Below are positions 38,841 through 47,933 of a DNA stretch of 48,906 nucleotides, in pieces. The first letter of the stretch is position 1, and every line of letters begins with the position of its first letter. A model generated the notes under the pieces. It was given only the letters and a program-made list of their open reading frames with translations, made no database searches and had not been told where the DNA came from. The position numbers were made by a program, and so were the translations under genes. Source of the stretch: a virus; IMG/VR virus record IMGVR_UViG_3300017605_000108, positions 1 through 48,906 of that record. One strand, 5' to 3'.

Positions 38841-39395
38841 ATGCAGGCCATAGTAGACATCTCGAAGGCTCTCTCAATCGGGGGTTGGATGAGCAGACGA
38901 GAACTACTATGGCTTGCAAGCGAAGCGCAAGAGTGTAATAAGATTGTTGAATTTGGTTCTTTTCATGGTCGTAGCACAAGAGCACTTGGAGATAATATTA
39001 AGGAAGATGGAAAAGTATGGGCTGTAGACCCTTGGAATGGTGATTATCCTGATGAATCAGGAACTGCTCTTGGAGAAATTAATACCTATGTTTATCCATA
39101 CTTTAGAGCTAATCTTCTAGACCTCATAACAGTTGGACGTGTAATTCCTATTCGTGGCTTCTCGTTCTCATTCTATCTTCCGTTTCAGGTTGACATGGTT
39201 TTCATTGATGGAGACCATCGTTATGAGACTGTATTGAGAGATATAGATAGAGCTTGTGGATTAGCTAAATCTGGTGGTATTGTTTGCGGTCATGATTATG
39301 GGCATCCATTGTGGCCTGGTGTTAAAAAAGCTGTAGATGAGAAATTCGGTGATGTAGGTATTGAGGAGACAATCTGGTGGAAAATAAGGTCTTAA
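38841..39395 (+). CDS. SAM-dependent methyltransferase (Methyltransf_24-like)
   Basis: The 184-residue protein has motif I VEFGSFHGRST (36-46), an acidic-loop VWAVDPWNGD near 59-68, and DMVFIDGDHRYETVLRDID, typical of class I methyltransferases acting on sugars or small molecules. It overlaps the glycosyltransferase start by 19 bases, so the two probably work together on a surface glycan or virion protein. The target is unknown. The ribosome site is weak. Confidence 0.75.
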   Translation: MQAIVDISKALSIGGWMSRRELLWLASEAQECNKIVEFGSFHGRSTRALGDNIKEDGKVWAVDPWNGDYPDESGTALGEINTYVYPYFRANLLDLITVGRVIPIRGFSFSFYLPFQVDMVFIDGDHRYETVLRDIDRACGLAKSGGIVCGHDYGHPLWPGVKKAVDEKFGDVGIEETIWWKIRS

Positions 39396-40117
39396 TTGGT
39401 TATGTAACTCAAGAATACGCTCGTAGAGCAGATTTCTATGACTATCTTGGTTTAATGGAGAAACCTAAAGACTGGTTACTTCTTCCATGTCATGACCGTT
39501 CACCGGCTAAGGGAAGAAACGTAATTATTGATGAAGCAATAAAACACAACTGCACGCATATACTATTTGTAGATGATGACATAGCTTGCAAACCAGATGC
39601 ATTAATGCAGCTATTGTCACACGATGTGGATGTAGTTACTGGATTATATTTAAGTAGGTCATATCCACATCAGCCGCTGATATTCGATGTAGCTGATGAA
39701 TCAGGAGCATGTTTGTTTGCTTATCTGATGGGAGATGAACCTAGACTGAAAGAAATTGTAAACTGCGGTCTTGGATTTGTTCTTGTCAAGACTAGCATTT
39801 TTGAGAAACTAGAGAAGCCATATGTCAGATTGGGTGAAATAGACCCTGAACAATGGTGTGATGATGTCGGCTTCTTTAATCGTATCAGAAAAGCAGGAAT
39901 TAAAATTTATTGCGATATGGAATGTATGCTTGGACACATTGGAACAATGATTATTTGGGCTAACAAAGAAGATGGCAAATGGATGAGTGGATATGACACT
40001 AGTGGGAGAGGAATGATTAACATTCCGCAAGTTATTCCACACGTAGGTTATGAATCACCCAATACTGGTCCGAGCGGCGAAAGAACAATTAAAGTAGGCC
40101 ACGGTCGTAACTCTTAA
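39377..40117 (+). CDS. GT-A glycosyltransferase
   Basis: The 246-residue protein starts at GTG 39377 with GAGGAG eight bases upstream. The N-terminal strand KVLIGYVTQEY and PAKGRNVIIDEAI lead to HILFVDDDI, where D66-D67-D68 is the metal-binding DxD. A second acidic site, EQWCDDVGFFNRIRKAGIKI, is the acceptor-base region of family-2-like enzymes. It may glycosylate capsid or tail proteins or host glycans; the target is inferred only from position. Confidence 0.75.
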   Translation: MENKVLIGYVTQEYARRADFYDYLGLMEKPKDWLLLPCHDRSPAKGRNVIIDEAIKHNCTHILFVDDDIACKPDALMQLLSHDVDVVTGLYLSRSYPHQPLIFDVADESGACLFAYLMGDEPRLKEIVNCGLGFVLVKTSIFEKLEKPYVRLGEIDPEQWCDDVGFFNRIRKAGIKIYCDMECMLGHIGTMIIWANKEDGKWMSGYDTSGRGMINIPQVIPHVGYESPNTGPSGERTIKVGHGRNS

Positions 40118-40185
40118 ACAGTGTTGTTGCTGGGAGCACCATACTAGGTCAGGGAACTTCCGTGGTCTACTGAAAAGGAATTCAA

Positions 40186-40542
40186 ATGGCAGTTAATGCG
40201 GCTCGTTCAATAACCATTAATCTTACTGGAGATGTAATTGGTGATAAGATTTATAGCGCCGCTGCTAACGCCGTATCACCAGGTTCGATAACAGTTCACT
40301 CTCTAATCGCTGGTGACAATACAATTTTAGTTCCAGCAGTTGTGGGAATTACTGTCAAAGCGGCTACTATTATTCCTCCATCTAATAATCTTCAAGCTCT
40401 GGTTCTTAAGGGAAATGCTGCTGACGTAGGTATAACTCTCAGTAAAACAGACCCAACAAGCATTGCATTTGAAGTTGCTCCTGCAAACTTTATTTTGAAT
40501 GCTGGTGGAACAATCGATGGAGTGAGAATTGTCTGGACGTAA
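40186..40542 (+). CDS. Hypothetical virion protein (118 aa)
   Basis: A beta-rich protein with alternating hydrophobics and G/T/N (SITINLTGDVIGDKIYSAAANA), resembling small structural proteins. AAGGA lies 5 bases before the ATG. The 68 bases before it (40118-40185) hold nothing I can name. Confidence 0.55.
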   Translation: MAVNAARSITINLTGDVIGDKIYSAAANAVSPGSITVHSLIAGDNTILVPAVVGITVKAATIIPPSNNLQALVLKGNAADVGITLSKTDPTSIAFEVAPANFILNAGGTIDGVRIVWT

Positions 40543-40546
40543 AAAC

Positions 40547-40903
40547 ATGGATGACAATGTTCCAAGCATGGAGGCACCTGTTAATGTAACAGCTCCCAAA
40601 GCTGCTATATTAACTTCTGAATCTCTATCTCCAACAACCACAGCAGAACAGGATAAGCATTCGGCAGGACAGAGAGATATTAATCTAATTTGGGAAAGAA
40701 CTCAAATGAGAATTGCTCTCTCAGTAATCTGGGCTTCATTGTTTGTGGGAGCAGTTCTATCCGTAACTGGTAAGTGGCTTGGAACGTCGGATATGCAGTT
40801 GGCAGCTATTGTATTTTTGTTTGGTGTAGCTAATCTTGTGACTGGATTCTATTTCGGAAGAACTAACCATCAGAAAATCGGTGGAGTTCAGATAGGTAGG
40901 TAA
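40547..40903 (+). CDS. Two-TM late membrane protein
   Basis: From ATG 40547 (MDDNVPSMEAPVNVTAPKAA; a TTG at 40529 is an alternative) a ~45-residue cytoplasmic part is followed by RIALSVIWASLFVGAVLSV and QLAAIVFLFGVANLVTGFYF, two membrane spans, then FGRTNHQKIGG. Late membrane proteins ending in GRTNH-x-x-x-GG are familiar from other phages. A lysis (holin or antiholin) or virion role is possible. Confidence 0.6.
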   Translation: MDDNVPSMEAPVNVTAPKAAILTSESLSPTTTAEQDKHSAGQRDINLIWERTQMRIALSVIWASLFVGAVLSVTGKWLGTSDMQLAAIVFLFGVANLVTGFYFGRTNHQKIGGVQIGR

Positions 40904-40904
40904 A

Positions 40905-41483
40905 ATGGAAACAGCCGAATCTATTGACTCTCTCAATCAACAACTTAGTGATATATATGGAATTGATACTATTACTGGTCTGCCAATGTGGAGAATTGTT
41001 TGGAGTGAAGACCAGTTTGAGCATCGTTATGGAACCTTTGAAGATTTCAGTCCTGCTGGAATCTATCTTAGAACTGTAACAGAAGTTCGTTGGGTTCCTA
41101 AGTATAGACAATGGATTCACAACAAGTATGTCTTAGAGAGGCTGGTCTTGATACCGGAGGTCAATCGAGGTGATTTACCGGCAACAAGAATGTCTTACGA
41201 ACCTATGTATCCGTTTGAAACTAATTCTGGTCAGTATCTTCCTCCTCGCCTTGACGCTGCTGAATTCGTTATTGACTCTGTATTATCAGTTCAAGGAAAA
41301 GGAAACTTGGCTAGATACAAAGACCCGGTATCCGGAATAAGTAATGAAGAATATATGGAAATGAAAAGCCAAGAAATTGAAAAACTTCAGGAAGAACTGT
41401 TTGGTAACGAAACAGATACGGGCGATTCACTAGCTCATGGTGAAGCTATTGTCGTCCCTCATATCTATAAAAGGGAGAGCTAA
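40905..41483 (+). CDS. Late hypothetical protein (192 aa)
   Basis: METAESIDSLNQQLSDIYGI... has an aromatic-rich domain (WSEDQFEHRYGTFEDFS...VRWVPKYRQWIHNKYVLERL) and a charged coiled-coil tail (EEYMEMKSQEIEKLQEELFG). It is followed one base after its stop by the next gene. It is probably a virion or assembly protein; no motif. Confidence 0.6.
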   Translation: METAESIDSLNQQLSDIYGIDTITGLPMWRIVWSEDQFEHRYGTFEDFSPAGIYLRTVTEVRWVPKYRQWIHNKYVLERLVLIPEVNRGDLPATRMSYEPMYPFETNSGQYLPPRLDAAEFVIDSVLSVQGKGNLARYKDPVSGISNEEYMEMKSQEIEKLQEELFGNETDTGDSLAHGEAIVVPHIYKRES

Positions 41484-42185
41484 ATGGGCATTGTAATTGT
41501 AGGTCAATTTCCTTTAATTTCAGATATGAAGCGTAGAACGATTCGTGCTCCTACGAATCCAATGGACAAGTCTACTGTAGTATCAATTTTTCCAAAATAC
41601 ATTCTAGAGAAGAAGCATACCATTCAGCCTGGTGTGTTTGAAATTCAACCAGGAACTTATGAGAGACCAGCACTCTTGGTTGTTGGTCCTAGTTCATGGT
41701 GGAAAGAAATTGATGAGAATCAACCATTACTTGAAATTCCTCATTCATCTGTTCAGATTGCTGACAGCATTGTGAAGGATTATTGTAACGGGGTAGTTGG
41801 TTGTGACATGGCTCAGAATATGCCTGGCTTATTCTATCTTATGGGTGAGTGGAACATAGATAAAATTAGAAAAGAAAAACAAGGAGAACTTCATGCCGCT
41901 AATGTCAAACAAAGAAACTGGTTTACCACTCTAGTTAGAATGGGTGATGCTCTCTGGGCTAGAAGCGGTGGTAATCCATTAGCTATTTCAGATGAGATGA
42001 AGCTAGCTGCTCGTGAATTAAACTTGGTCAATAAAGAGTGGTTGAAAGATTCTCAGACGATGGAGCTAGTTCGTTGTCAGGCTTGTGGTAATCTAAAAAA
42101 TCCTCTTTATCCAATCTGTTCGAATTGCAAAGCTATTACTGATAAGGAGAAGGCCAAAGAACTTGGTCTTATCTTTGCACAATGA
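41484..42185 (+). CDS. Late protein with C-terminal zinc ribbon (233 aa)
   Basis: The N-terminal part is beta-rich (MGIVIVGQFPLISDMKRRTI) and a helical middle has several tryptophans. The C-terminal VRCQACGNLKNPLYPICSNC gives C-x2-C and C-x2-C for one zinc. GGGAG lies 6 bases upstream. Role unknown; it pairs with the preceding gene and is perhaps a head-completion or assembly factor. Confidence 0.6.
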   Translation: MGIVIVGQFPLISDMKRRTIRAPTNPMDKSTVVSIFPKYILEKKHTIQPGVFEIQPGTYERPALLVVGPSSWWKEIDENQPLLEIPHSSVQIADSIVKDYCNGVVGCDMAQNMPGLFYLMGEWNIDKIRKEKQGELHAANVKQRNWFTTLVRMGDALWARSGGNPLAISDEMKLAARELNLVNKEWLKDSQTMELVRCQACGNLKNPLYPICSNCKAITDKEKAKELGLIFAQ

Positions 42186-42511
42186 GAACTTTCTTAATAA
42201 CTCTCACTCTTATACTTATACTACTTATTGGAATGGTAAGTGCCCAATCTAGCATGGTTTGTGGTATGGGTGTCTTACTAAAGAATGATGGTTCAGTTAT
42301 GATTGATGGATGGAAGCTATTTCCTGGGATACTAACGGCTCCGGGTCCGTTTTTACCAGGAAATCCTCCACCACAAAATCCACAACTAAAAGATGGACCT
42401 TCTCGTGTTACACTTGGATTAACAATTATTGATGAAACTCCCATATGTTGGGAAACTAATGACGGCTCTAAATGCACCACAATGAAGAGTATCAGAGGAT
42501 TAGCAAAATGA
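42182..42511 (+). CDS. Secreted late protein with Sec signal peptide (109 aa)
   Basis: MRTFLITLTLILILLIGMVSAQ is a clear signal peptide with cleavage after V-S-A. The mature part is ~87 residues with a proline-rich stretch (PGPFLPGNPPPQNP) and three cysteines. No lipobox is present. It would be exported to the periplasm or surface late in infection and might be a spanin-like or superinfection-exclusion protein. I do not recognise the family. Confidence 0.65.
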   Translation: MRTFLITLTLILILLIGMVSAQSSMVCGMGVLLKNDGSVMIDGWKLFPGILTAPGPFLPGNPPPQNPQLKDGPSRVTLGLTIIDETPICWETNDGSKCTTMKSIRGLAK

Positions 42512-42909
42512 AAAGATTTCTCATTTTTCTTGCTTTCGTAGGAATTGCAAACGGCGTATCAGCTCAGACTGTAGTAACTGCTGGACCCGTAGATACCTCA
42601 ATGAAGATTGAATGGGATTTGCCATCTAATCTAACATTGACTGATGCACCTACTTTTGAGGCTCGTCTTAGAGACTCAACTGCTCCAACTTCTTTCACTG
42701 TTCTAAATGGTGTTAATTGTGTAGCAGGAACACCGATTGTTTGCACATCTCAGCTTACAACAGAGCTAGTAACTCTCATTAATAAGGTTGGGAAGCATGA
42801 CTTAACCCTTACTTACTATCGTTCTGATGTTGGGGAGTCTTCACAATCACTCCCTTTTTCGTTAACAGTTCCAACTATTGCTCCTACCAATCTCAGGATT
42901 ACGAAATAG
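42508..42909 (+). CDS. Secreted Ig/FN3-like beta-sandwich protein (133 aa)
   Basis: The ATG overlaps the previous stop. MKRFLIFLAFVGIANGVSAQ is a Sec signal peptide with the same V-S-A-Q cleavage site as its neighbour. The mature domain has Ig-like strands (MKIEWDLPSNL, TFEARLRDS, HDLTLTYYRS) and ends APTNLRITK, like the opening of a fibronectin-III repeat. A surface- or host-binding role is inferred. Confidence 0.65.
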   Translation: MKRFLIFLAFVGIANGVSAQTVVTAGPVDTSMKIEWDLPSNLTLTDAPTFEARLRDSTAPTSFTVLNGVNCVAGTPIVCTSQLTTELVTLINKVGKHDLTLTYYRSDVGESSQSLPFSLTVPTIAPTNLRITK

Positions 42910-42944
42910 GATTTATTCTAAATCTTTATTCTAATAGACAAAAG

Positions 42945-43040
42945 ATGCAAGAAGTTATTAATAGCATGACTAATTGGACTTTGGCAGGAACTACTCAAAT
43001 TAGAAATAATCAGTATCAATTGACATTCGTTTGCAAGTAA
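42945..43040 (+). CDS. Possible tiny ORF (31 aa) or frameshift extension
   Basis: ATG 42945 to TAA 43040 encodes MQEVINSMTNWTLAGTTQIR... in a frame open from 42830 and overlapping the secreted gene in the -1 phase. The ribosome site is weak. It could be a mini-gene, a -1 frameshift tail or a remnant. Confidence 0.35.
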   Translation: MQEVINSMTNWTLAGTTQIRNNQYQLTFVCK

Positions 43041-43054
43041 GTGGAGAGTAAAAA

Positions 43055-43768
43055 GTGAGCAGCACGTCTTTAACAGCGGCACGAGTAATGGATAGAGCTG
43101 CATCGCTAATGAACGATACTTTGAAAACAGTGTATACTTATACGGCTCAAATGCCATACCTGAACATGGCTCTCTCTGAATTACAAGAAGTTTTCCAGTT
43201 AAATAACATTCCAGTTACTAACGAGAGTTCAGTTCCAATTATAGTTCCTGTTGGAACTAAATCAATTAATCCATTTGACGGTGTTGGTTCAGGACCACCG
43301 CCAAATTATCCACAGGATTTAGTTGAAATTCAACAGATTTTTGAAAGACTTTCAGGAACCAATAATTCGTGGGTTCCTCTCGGTAAGAGAGACTTTCTTC
43401 CTCATGCCGTTGATGATTTACCAACAGACTCACTTCAGTTCTGGTCTTGGCAGAATCAGAGAATCACATTCATTGGTGCTACATCAGTCAGAGAAGTAAA
43501 ACTTGATTACATCAAGACTTTATTTCCTGAAGTCACCAATCAAGCTGCTGAACTAGGAGTGATTAATGCTGAAACATTCTTGTTCTATCGGACAGCGGCA
43601 CTTTGCACGCAGTTCATCGGTGAGAATGAGAGTAGAGCTACTGAATTGAATAATTTCGCTGTATTGGCATTAGATAGAGTGACCGGAATTGGAACAAAAG
43701 CTAGACAATCTATCAATACAAGAAGAAGGCCGTTCATGTCATCTTACAAACGACGTAGCTTTAGCTAA
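43055..43768 (+). CDS. Tail connector / head-tail adaptor protein
   Basis: The 237-residue protein starts at GTG with GGAGAG upstream. It is helical at the start (ARVMDRAASLMNDTL...YLNMALSELQEVFQ), a pattern of podovirus gp4/gp11-type adaptors and tail tubular protein A. A beta-rich middle follows, and a helix-rich basic C-terminus (RQSINTRRRPFMSSYKRRSF). Position before the nozzle-like protein supports this. Confidence 0.65.
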   Translation: MSSTSLTAARVMDRAASLMNDTLKTVYTYTAQMPYLNMALSELQEVFQLNNIPVTNESSVPIIVPVGTKSINPFDGVGSGPPPNYPQDLVEIQQIFERLSGTNNSWVPLGKRDFLPHAVDDLPTDSLQFWSWQNQRITFIGATSVREVKLDYIKTLFPEVTNQAAELGVINAETFLFYRTAALCTQFIGENESRATELNNFAVLALDRVTGIGTKARQSINTRRRPFMSSYKRRSFS

Positions 43769-45252
43769 TGAGAGACCACTCACCAATAACGATTGATGAT
43801 TTCAATGGCCTCTGGGCTAGAGGCGATGCCGATACTTGTCCGCTTGACCACTTTCAAGAAGCTACTAATATACAATTTTTTGATGGAGGATTTCAAACAA
43901 GAGATGGTATAGATTTATATCAGACAGTAGGACAACTCACCAACGTAGCTCGTATCCATCCTTACAAGATGATGAATGGTTTGACACTATTAGTGCTAAC
44001 CACTGATGGAATCATTCATCATGTTGTAAGTCCGAGCCTTACTTATAGCAACATATTATCAATACCAGCAATGACAGATTTTAATGTCGTATCATTTGCT
44101 GGTAGAGCCTACATCACTCCATTTTCAACTGATGCTAATGGAATTGAGAAAGGATTACAGAATAACTTTCTCTATGTCTACAAAGGAGATGGAGTAGTAG
44201 CCAGAAAAGCGGCTGGTAATCCACCAGTAGGAACACTTGCCGTAGTTGGTGGTGCCGCTGGTAATATGGATGCAGGTTTGCATCTGTTTGGTGTGGTATT
44301 TGAGAGCGACACTGGCTGGCTAAGTGCTCCAGCCGCTTTCCAGCAATTCACAACTGCTGAGGGTGTTACAGTCAGCTTTAGCAATATTCCAGTAAGTTTA
44401 CAGCCATTCGTTGTTAAGAGACATATCGTTGCCACTGGTAAGATTGAACAGTTTAACGGTGACTTGGATGGCTATCAATACTACTTCATCCCAGGAGCTA
44501 CAATCAATGATAACACTACCACTGTTCTTGCTAATGTGGGCTTCTTTGATATTGATTTACTTGATGATGCTTCTCACCTTCTCGATAATTTTACCGAAAT
44601 TCCGGCTGGTGTCGGACTCACCATGTATCACGGCAGGTTATGCCTTACTACTACTTTTACTGATATATCCGTTGCTTATCTTAGTGAACCTGGTGAGCCA
44701 GAAGCTATTAATCAAGTAGATGGTTTGTTAATTGTCCCATTAGATGGGAATCCATTAACAAATTGTACAGAATTTAGAGATGTATTGTATCTATTTAAGC
44801 CAGTAAGATGTGTAGGTTATCATGATAATCAGGACGTTCCTGCTACATGGGAGAGTTTCGTAGTAGATGAGGCTCAAGGTGCTCCTGTTCATGGAATTGG
44901 CTCAGTTCTAGATTCTGGAGCAGTAAACCAAGACTATCTAATCATTGGGAATTACACTGGAATTAGACTATTCAATGGTGCATTTGAAGACCCAGAGCTG
45001 TCATACAAGATTTTAGACTTTTGGGATGCACAGGATAGAACTAAGTTCAGAGCCATTGAGATAATTAACAATACTATTGCAATGAGGTTCTATGTCATTC
45101 TCCCAGATGGAACTATTCTATTTTGTGACTATGAGAATGGCATAACTCATGAAGATGTTAAATGGGCACATTGGACGTATCAAATCTTCATAACAACGGC
45201 TGAAATAGTCAGCATAGATAAAATCGTTCTCGGCGCTAAAGTTGTAGTCTAA
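43768..45252 (+). CDS. Tail tube / nozzle-like protein (494 aa)
   Basis: It opens with ITIDDFNGLWARGDADTCP and QEATNIQFFDGGFQTRDGI, a pattern I recognise from podovirus-like tail proteins (DFxGLNxxGxxxxxPxxxxxxxxNVxFxxGxxxxRxG). The rest is all-beta with propeller-like strands. It would extend the short tail below the adaptor. Both ends are TAATG junctions without ribosome sites. Confidence 0.65.
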   Translation: MRDHSPITIDDFNGLWARGDADTCPLDHFQEATNIQFFDGGFQTRDGIDLYQTVGQLTNVARIHPYKMMNGLTLLVLTTDGIIHHVVSPSLTYSNILSIPAMTDFNVVSFAGRAYITPFSTDANGIEKGLQNNFLYVYKGDGVVARKAAGNPPVGTLAVVGGAAGNMDAGLHLFGVVFESDTGWLSAPAAFQQFTTAEGVTVSFSNIPVSLQPFVVKRHIVATGKIEQFNGDLDGYQYYFIPGATINDNTTTVLANVGFFDIDLLDDASHLLDNFTEIPAGVGLTMYHGRLCLTTTFTDISVAYLSEPGEPEAINQVDGLLIVPLDGNPLTNCTEFRDVLYLFKPVRCVGYHDNQDVPATWESFVVDEAQGAPVHGIGSVLDSGAVNQDYLIIGNYTGIRLFNGAFEDPELSYKILDFWDAQDRTKFRAIEIINNTIAMRFYVILPDGTILFCDYENGITHEDVKWAHWTYQIFITTAEIVSIDKIVLGAKVVV

Positions 45253-46661
45253 TGCCTATACCACCTAATACAACGTCAGCAACGGCTGTAGTAATACCAT
45301 CTATTCCATACTCGAATATCCAAGCTGGTATTCATGATGCTGGAACTACATATACTGTTTGGTATAAGTATACTGCTGATGGAACTGAAGGCGTTGTTGG
45401 TGAAATGTTCCGTGGAGATGGAGTCACATATATTCCAGATGTAAATCTATATATTGATAATGATGCAACATTACTCGGAAATATTTCCGCTAACAGGATG
45501 AGTCAGATTCCACTTTTAGCAGGTAGAACCTATTTTTATGAAGTTGTTCCCAACATTGGCAATCCTAATCCTGCTACTCTTACTGTAAGTCTAGTCAAAC
45601 AACCACGTTTAGGAGCTGTTGCTAATAACATCTTTATTCGAGCAGCTACTATTCTTCCAGCATTCACAACGGCTGGTTATCTTGGACTTGGTGCTGGTGT
45701 AGTAGACCACACTACTGGTTTGATTAAAGATTATCATCCTGTATTGCCAGTAGGTGAAGCTGGTGACTATCTGCCAACTGGTGAATTCTTCTTTGCTGAT
45801 GAGAAGAATAGCCCATTTGATAAGATTAGAATCTATAATCCAACACTTCCGCTAACTCAAAGAGCTTTAGTTACCTATGCTTGGCATAGTAGCTTTCCAA
45901 CTATAAGAACTTGGCGTGAAGGAGCTAAGGTTCTAGTTGTTGACAAAGGACAGGCACCTACTAACCCAGTTGAATATTTCACTATAGATAGAAATGGTGT
46001 TCGTTCTGCCATTACTCCAGTAACTGCTGGTAGTTATGGTTGCACTGCCGCTGCCATGAATCCTGCTGGAACATTCGTGTATATGGCAGGAGTTGGTGGT
46101 TCAATCGGTGCAGCTATTAAGAAATGGGATGTTGTTGGAGGAGTATTTGTTGCTGATTTCGCTGCTGGAGTTGCCAATCATATCGTAACAGATATACTGG
46201 TAATGAGAACTGGCGAAGTTGTAGCAATGTATTGGGAGAATGCTACTGACGATATATTTGTGCGTGTATATGATTCTACTGGAGCTACTCTTAGAACATA
46301 TATTGCACCCATCGTCAATTACACAAGCACGTCACCTAGAATGGGATATGCCAATAATGATTCAATTTCATTCTGGCTGTTCCTACATCAAAATGATGGA
46401 TTTTCTAGGTTCATTGAAGTCAAATTGAGTGATGTATCTGTCCTTACAAATATTTCAGTTCCAGATAGTAAGTATTTCACAATAGACCAGGGAGCTACGC
46501 CAGCTTATAGATTAGTAATAAGTGATAGCTGTCCAATGGTTCTATTCACAACTGTTATACCATCTGGTCCATCTGGAATATATGTTATTGTTCCAAATAA
46601 AAGAAACGATGACGGCTTGGCAATTCCAGCTCCAATCTGGAAAACAGCTTTACTACCATAA
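45252..46661 (+). CDS. Beta-propeller-like tail protein (469 aa)
   Basis: It is all-beta with G-, T- and N-rich loops. An N-terminal jelly-roll-like segment (TTYTVWYKYTADGTEG...RTYFYEVVPN) is followed by propeller-like repeats (KVLVVDKGQAP; AAMNPAGTFVYMAGVGG; VVAMYWENATDDIFVRVYD). Possible receptor-binding or nozzle component. No enzyme motif. Confidence 0.6.
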   Translation: MPIPPNTTSATAVVIPSIPYSNIQAGIHDAGTTYTVWYKYTADGTEGVVGEMFRGDGVTYIPDVNLYIDNDATLLGNISANRMSQIPLLAGRTYFYEVVPNIGNPNPATLTVSLVKQPRLGAVANNIFIRAATILPAFTTAGYLGLGAGVVDHTTGLIKDYHPVLPVGEAGDYLPTGEFFFADEKNSPFDKIRIYNPTLPLTQRALVTYAWHSSFPTIRTWREGAKVLVVDKGQAPTNPVEYFTIDRNGVRSAITPVTAGSYGCTAAAMNPAGTFVYMAGVGGSIGAAIKKWDVVGGVFVADFAAGVANHIVTDILVMRTGEVVAMYWENATDDIFVRVYDSTGATLRTYIAPIVNYTSTSPRMGYANNDSISFWLFLHQNDGFSRFIEVKLSDVSVLTNISVPDSKYFTIDQGATPAYRLVISDSCPMVLFTTVIPSGPSGIYVIVPNKRNDDGLAIPAPIWKTALLP

Positions 46662-46969
46662 TGGTTCAGACAGCAGCTCTTAGCGGAACTCAAGATAACA
46701 TAGTCCACTATACGTCTGTTAGAATGCGTATAATCGGTAGTGGACAGCTTAAGATGACTATGTATAGTCAGGATGATATATACTCATCAGTTCTAGTTCC
46801 ATTTACAATGTCGGCTACTACAAATATTCGTCCAACTAGATTGATGAATTTTCAGCATCAAAGAGCTTATCTTAAGGGCACCACTGACACAATAAATCAT
46901 TGGTTTAAGATTAATAAAATTGTCATCTACGCTAAGGAAGTATTTGTTGATTATCCGAATCTTACATAA
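46661..46969 (+). CDS. Small tail protein (102 aa)
   Basis: A beta-rich protein (YTSVRMRIIGSGQLKMTMYS...STVLVPF-like strands...INKIVIYAKEVF). It sits between two tail genes with TAATG junctions on both sides. This pattern fits a domain that in other phages is fused to the tail-tube protein. Confidence 0.55.
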   Translation: MVQTAALSGTQDNIVHYTSVRMRIIGSGQLKMTMYSQDDIYSSVLVPFTMSATTNIRPTRLMNFQHQRAYLKGTTDTINHWFKINKIVIYAKEVFVDYPNLT

Positions 46970-47391
46970 TGGCATTCAAGCCTCCACCAGTTCAGCCGGA
47001 CTTTTCGTCTCTAGTTACATCACTAGATAACTCTAGGACTCAACTTACAAATTATTCACTATATCAAACAATACTCTTTTTAATTCAGAATACACAAAGA
47101 GCTAGAGACCTAATCGTAAATGACCTTAAGAACATTGATAAGGAAATCAGTGAAATATTTGCTGCTTCATTCTTAACTATAAATCCTGAAACCTTTAAGT
47201 TTCCTAACTCTAGACAGCTATTAGCAGGAACTGGTATTACATTCGATGATACAGCCGCTGGCAAAAGAACAATAAATGCTAGTGCTAGTGGAATGGTGCC
47301 AATGGCTACTGGAGCAGAACCATTAGAAATCATGTCTAATGGTGCTGGAGAAGTTCTCTTAATTGGATTCAGCACGGACCAGCCGATATGA
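46969..47391 (+). CDS. Tail fibre adaptor-like protein (140 aa)
   Basis: Residues 1-75 are helical (PDFSSLVTSLDNSRTQLTNY). They are followed by FPNSRQLLAGTGITFDDTAAGKRTINAS, the collar-like motif seen just before trimeric fibre shafts (AGTGIxFxDxxxGxxTI). It probably anchors fibres or a stem. Its stop overlaps the next ATG. Confidence 0.65.
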   Translation: MAFKPPPVQPDFSSLVTSLDNSRTQLTNYSLYQTILFLIQNTQRARDLIVNDLKNIDKEISEIFAASFLTINPETFKFPNSRQLLAGTGITFDDTAAGKRTINASASGMVPMATGAEPLEIMSNGAGEVLLIGFSTDQPI

Positions 47392-47603
47392 GCGATACAG
47401 TCTATTCGACGTTTCAGCATTATGGAACAGCGGCGCAACGTGCTGTATTTGTTCCAAATCCGGCTGCTGGAATACAACCTATCTATATTTGGTATGAAAC
47501 AGATACAGGCAATACATATCTATATGATAGCTCTTGGCATCTACTAGGTTCTGGTGCCGCTATCATTTCGACATTTCATCCGTTCTTGGTGATGGGGGGA
47601 TAA
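47388..47603 (+). CDS. Small tail-fibre-associated protein (71 aa)
   Basis: MSDTVYSTFQHYGTAAQRAV... has the motif IQPIYIWYETDTGNTYLYDS, typical of short phage tail proteins (TxWYxxDTGxxYxWD). ATGA overlap upstream. Likely a fibre component or chaperone. Confidence 0.6.
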   Translation: MSDTVYSTFQHYGTAAQRAVFVPNPAAGIQPIYIWYETDTGNTYLYDSSWHLLGSGAAIISTFHPFLVMGG

Positions 47604-47933
47604 GTGGCTGATACATACAAAGTTCTTGGACAGTCAAATCCCTTAGCAACCACGCTAACGGATATATACACTGTTCCCGCTGCTACTTCAGTAGTTGTTA
47701 GTACTATTGTAATTGCTAATAGGAGTGCTACTGGAACTAGCTTTAGAATTTCAGTAGCTATTGCTGGAGCCGCTGATAACAATGTTCAGTATATTGCATA
47801 TGATGTGCCTATTGGTGGAAATGAGTCAATCAGTTTGACTCTCGGCATCACACTTGCTGCCACCGATAAAGTTCGTGTTTATGCAACACTAGCAACTCTT
47901 ACGTTCAGTATCTTTGGCGTAGAGAAGACCTAA
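47604..47933 (+). CDS. Tail-associated protein (109 aa)
   Basis: The GTG start abuts the previous stop. MADTYKVLGQSNPLATTLTDIYTVPAATSVVVS is a recognisable pattern of small phage proteins (LGQxxPxxxTxTxLYTVPAxTxxVVSTIxxxN) found beside tail fibres, predicted to be a beta-sandwich, possibly for fibre attachment. Confidence 0.7.
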   Translation: MADTYKVLGQSNPLATTLTDIYTVPAATSVVVSTIVIANRSATGTSFRISVAIAGAADNNVQYIAYDVPIGGNESISLTLGITLAATDKVRVYATLATLTFSIFGVEKT

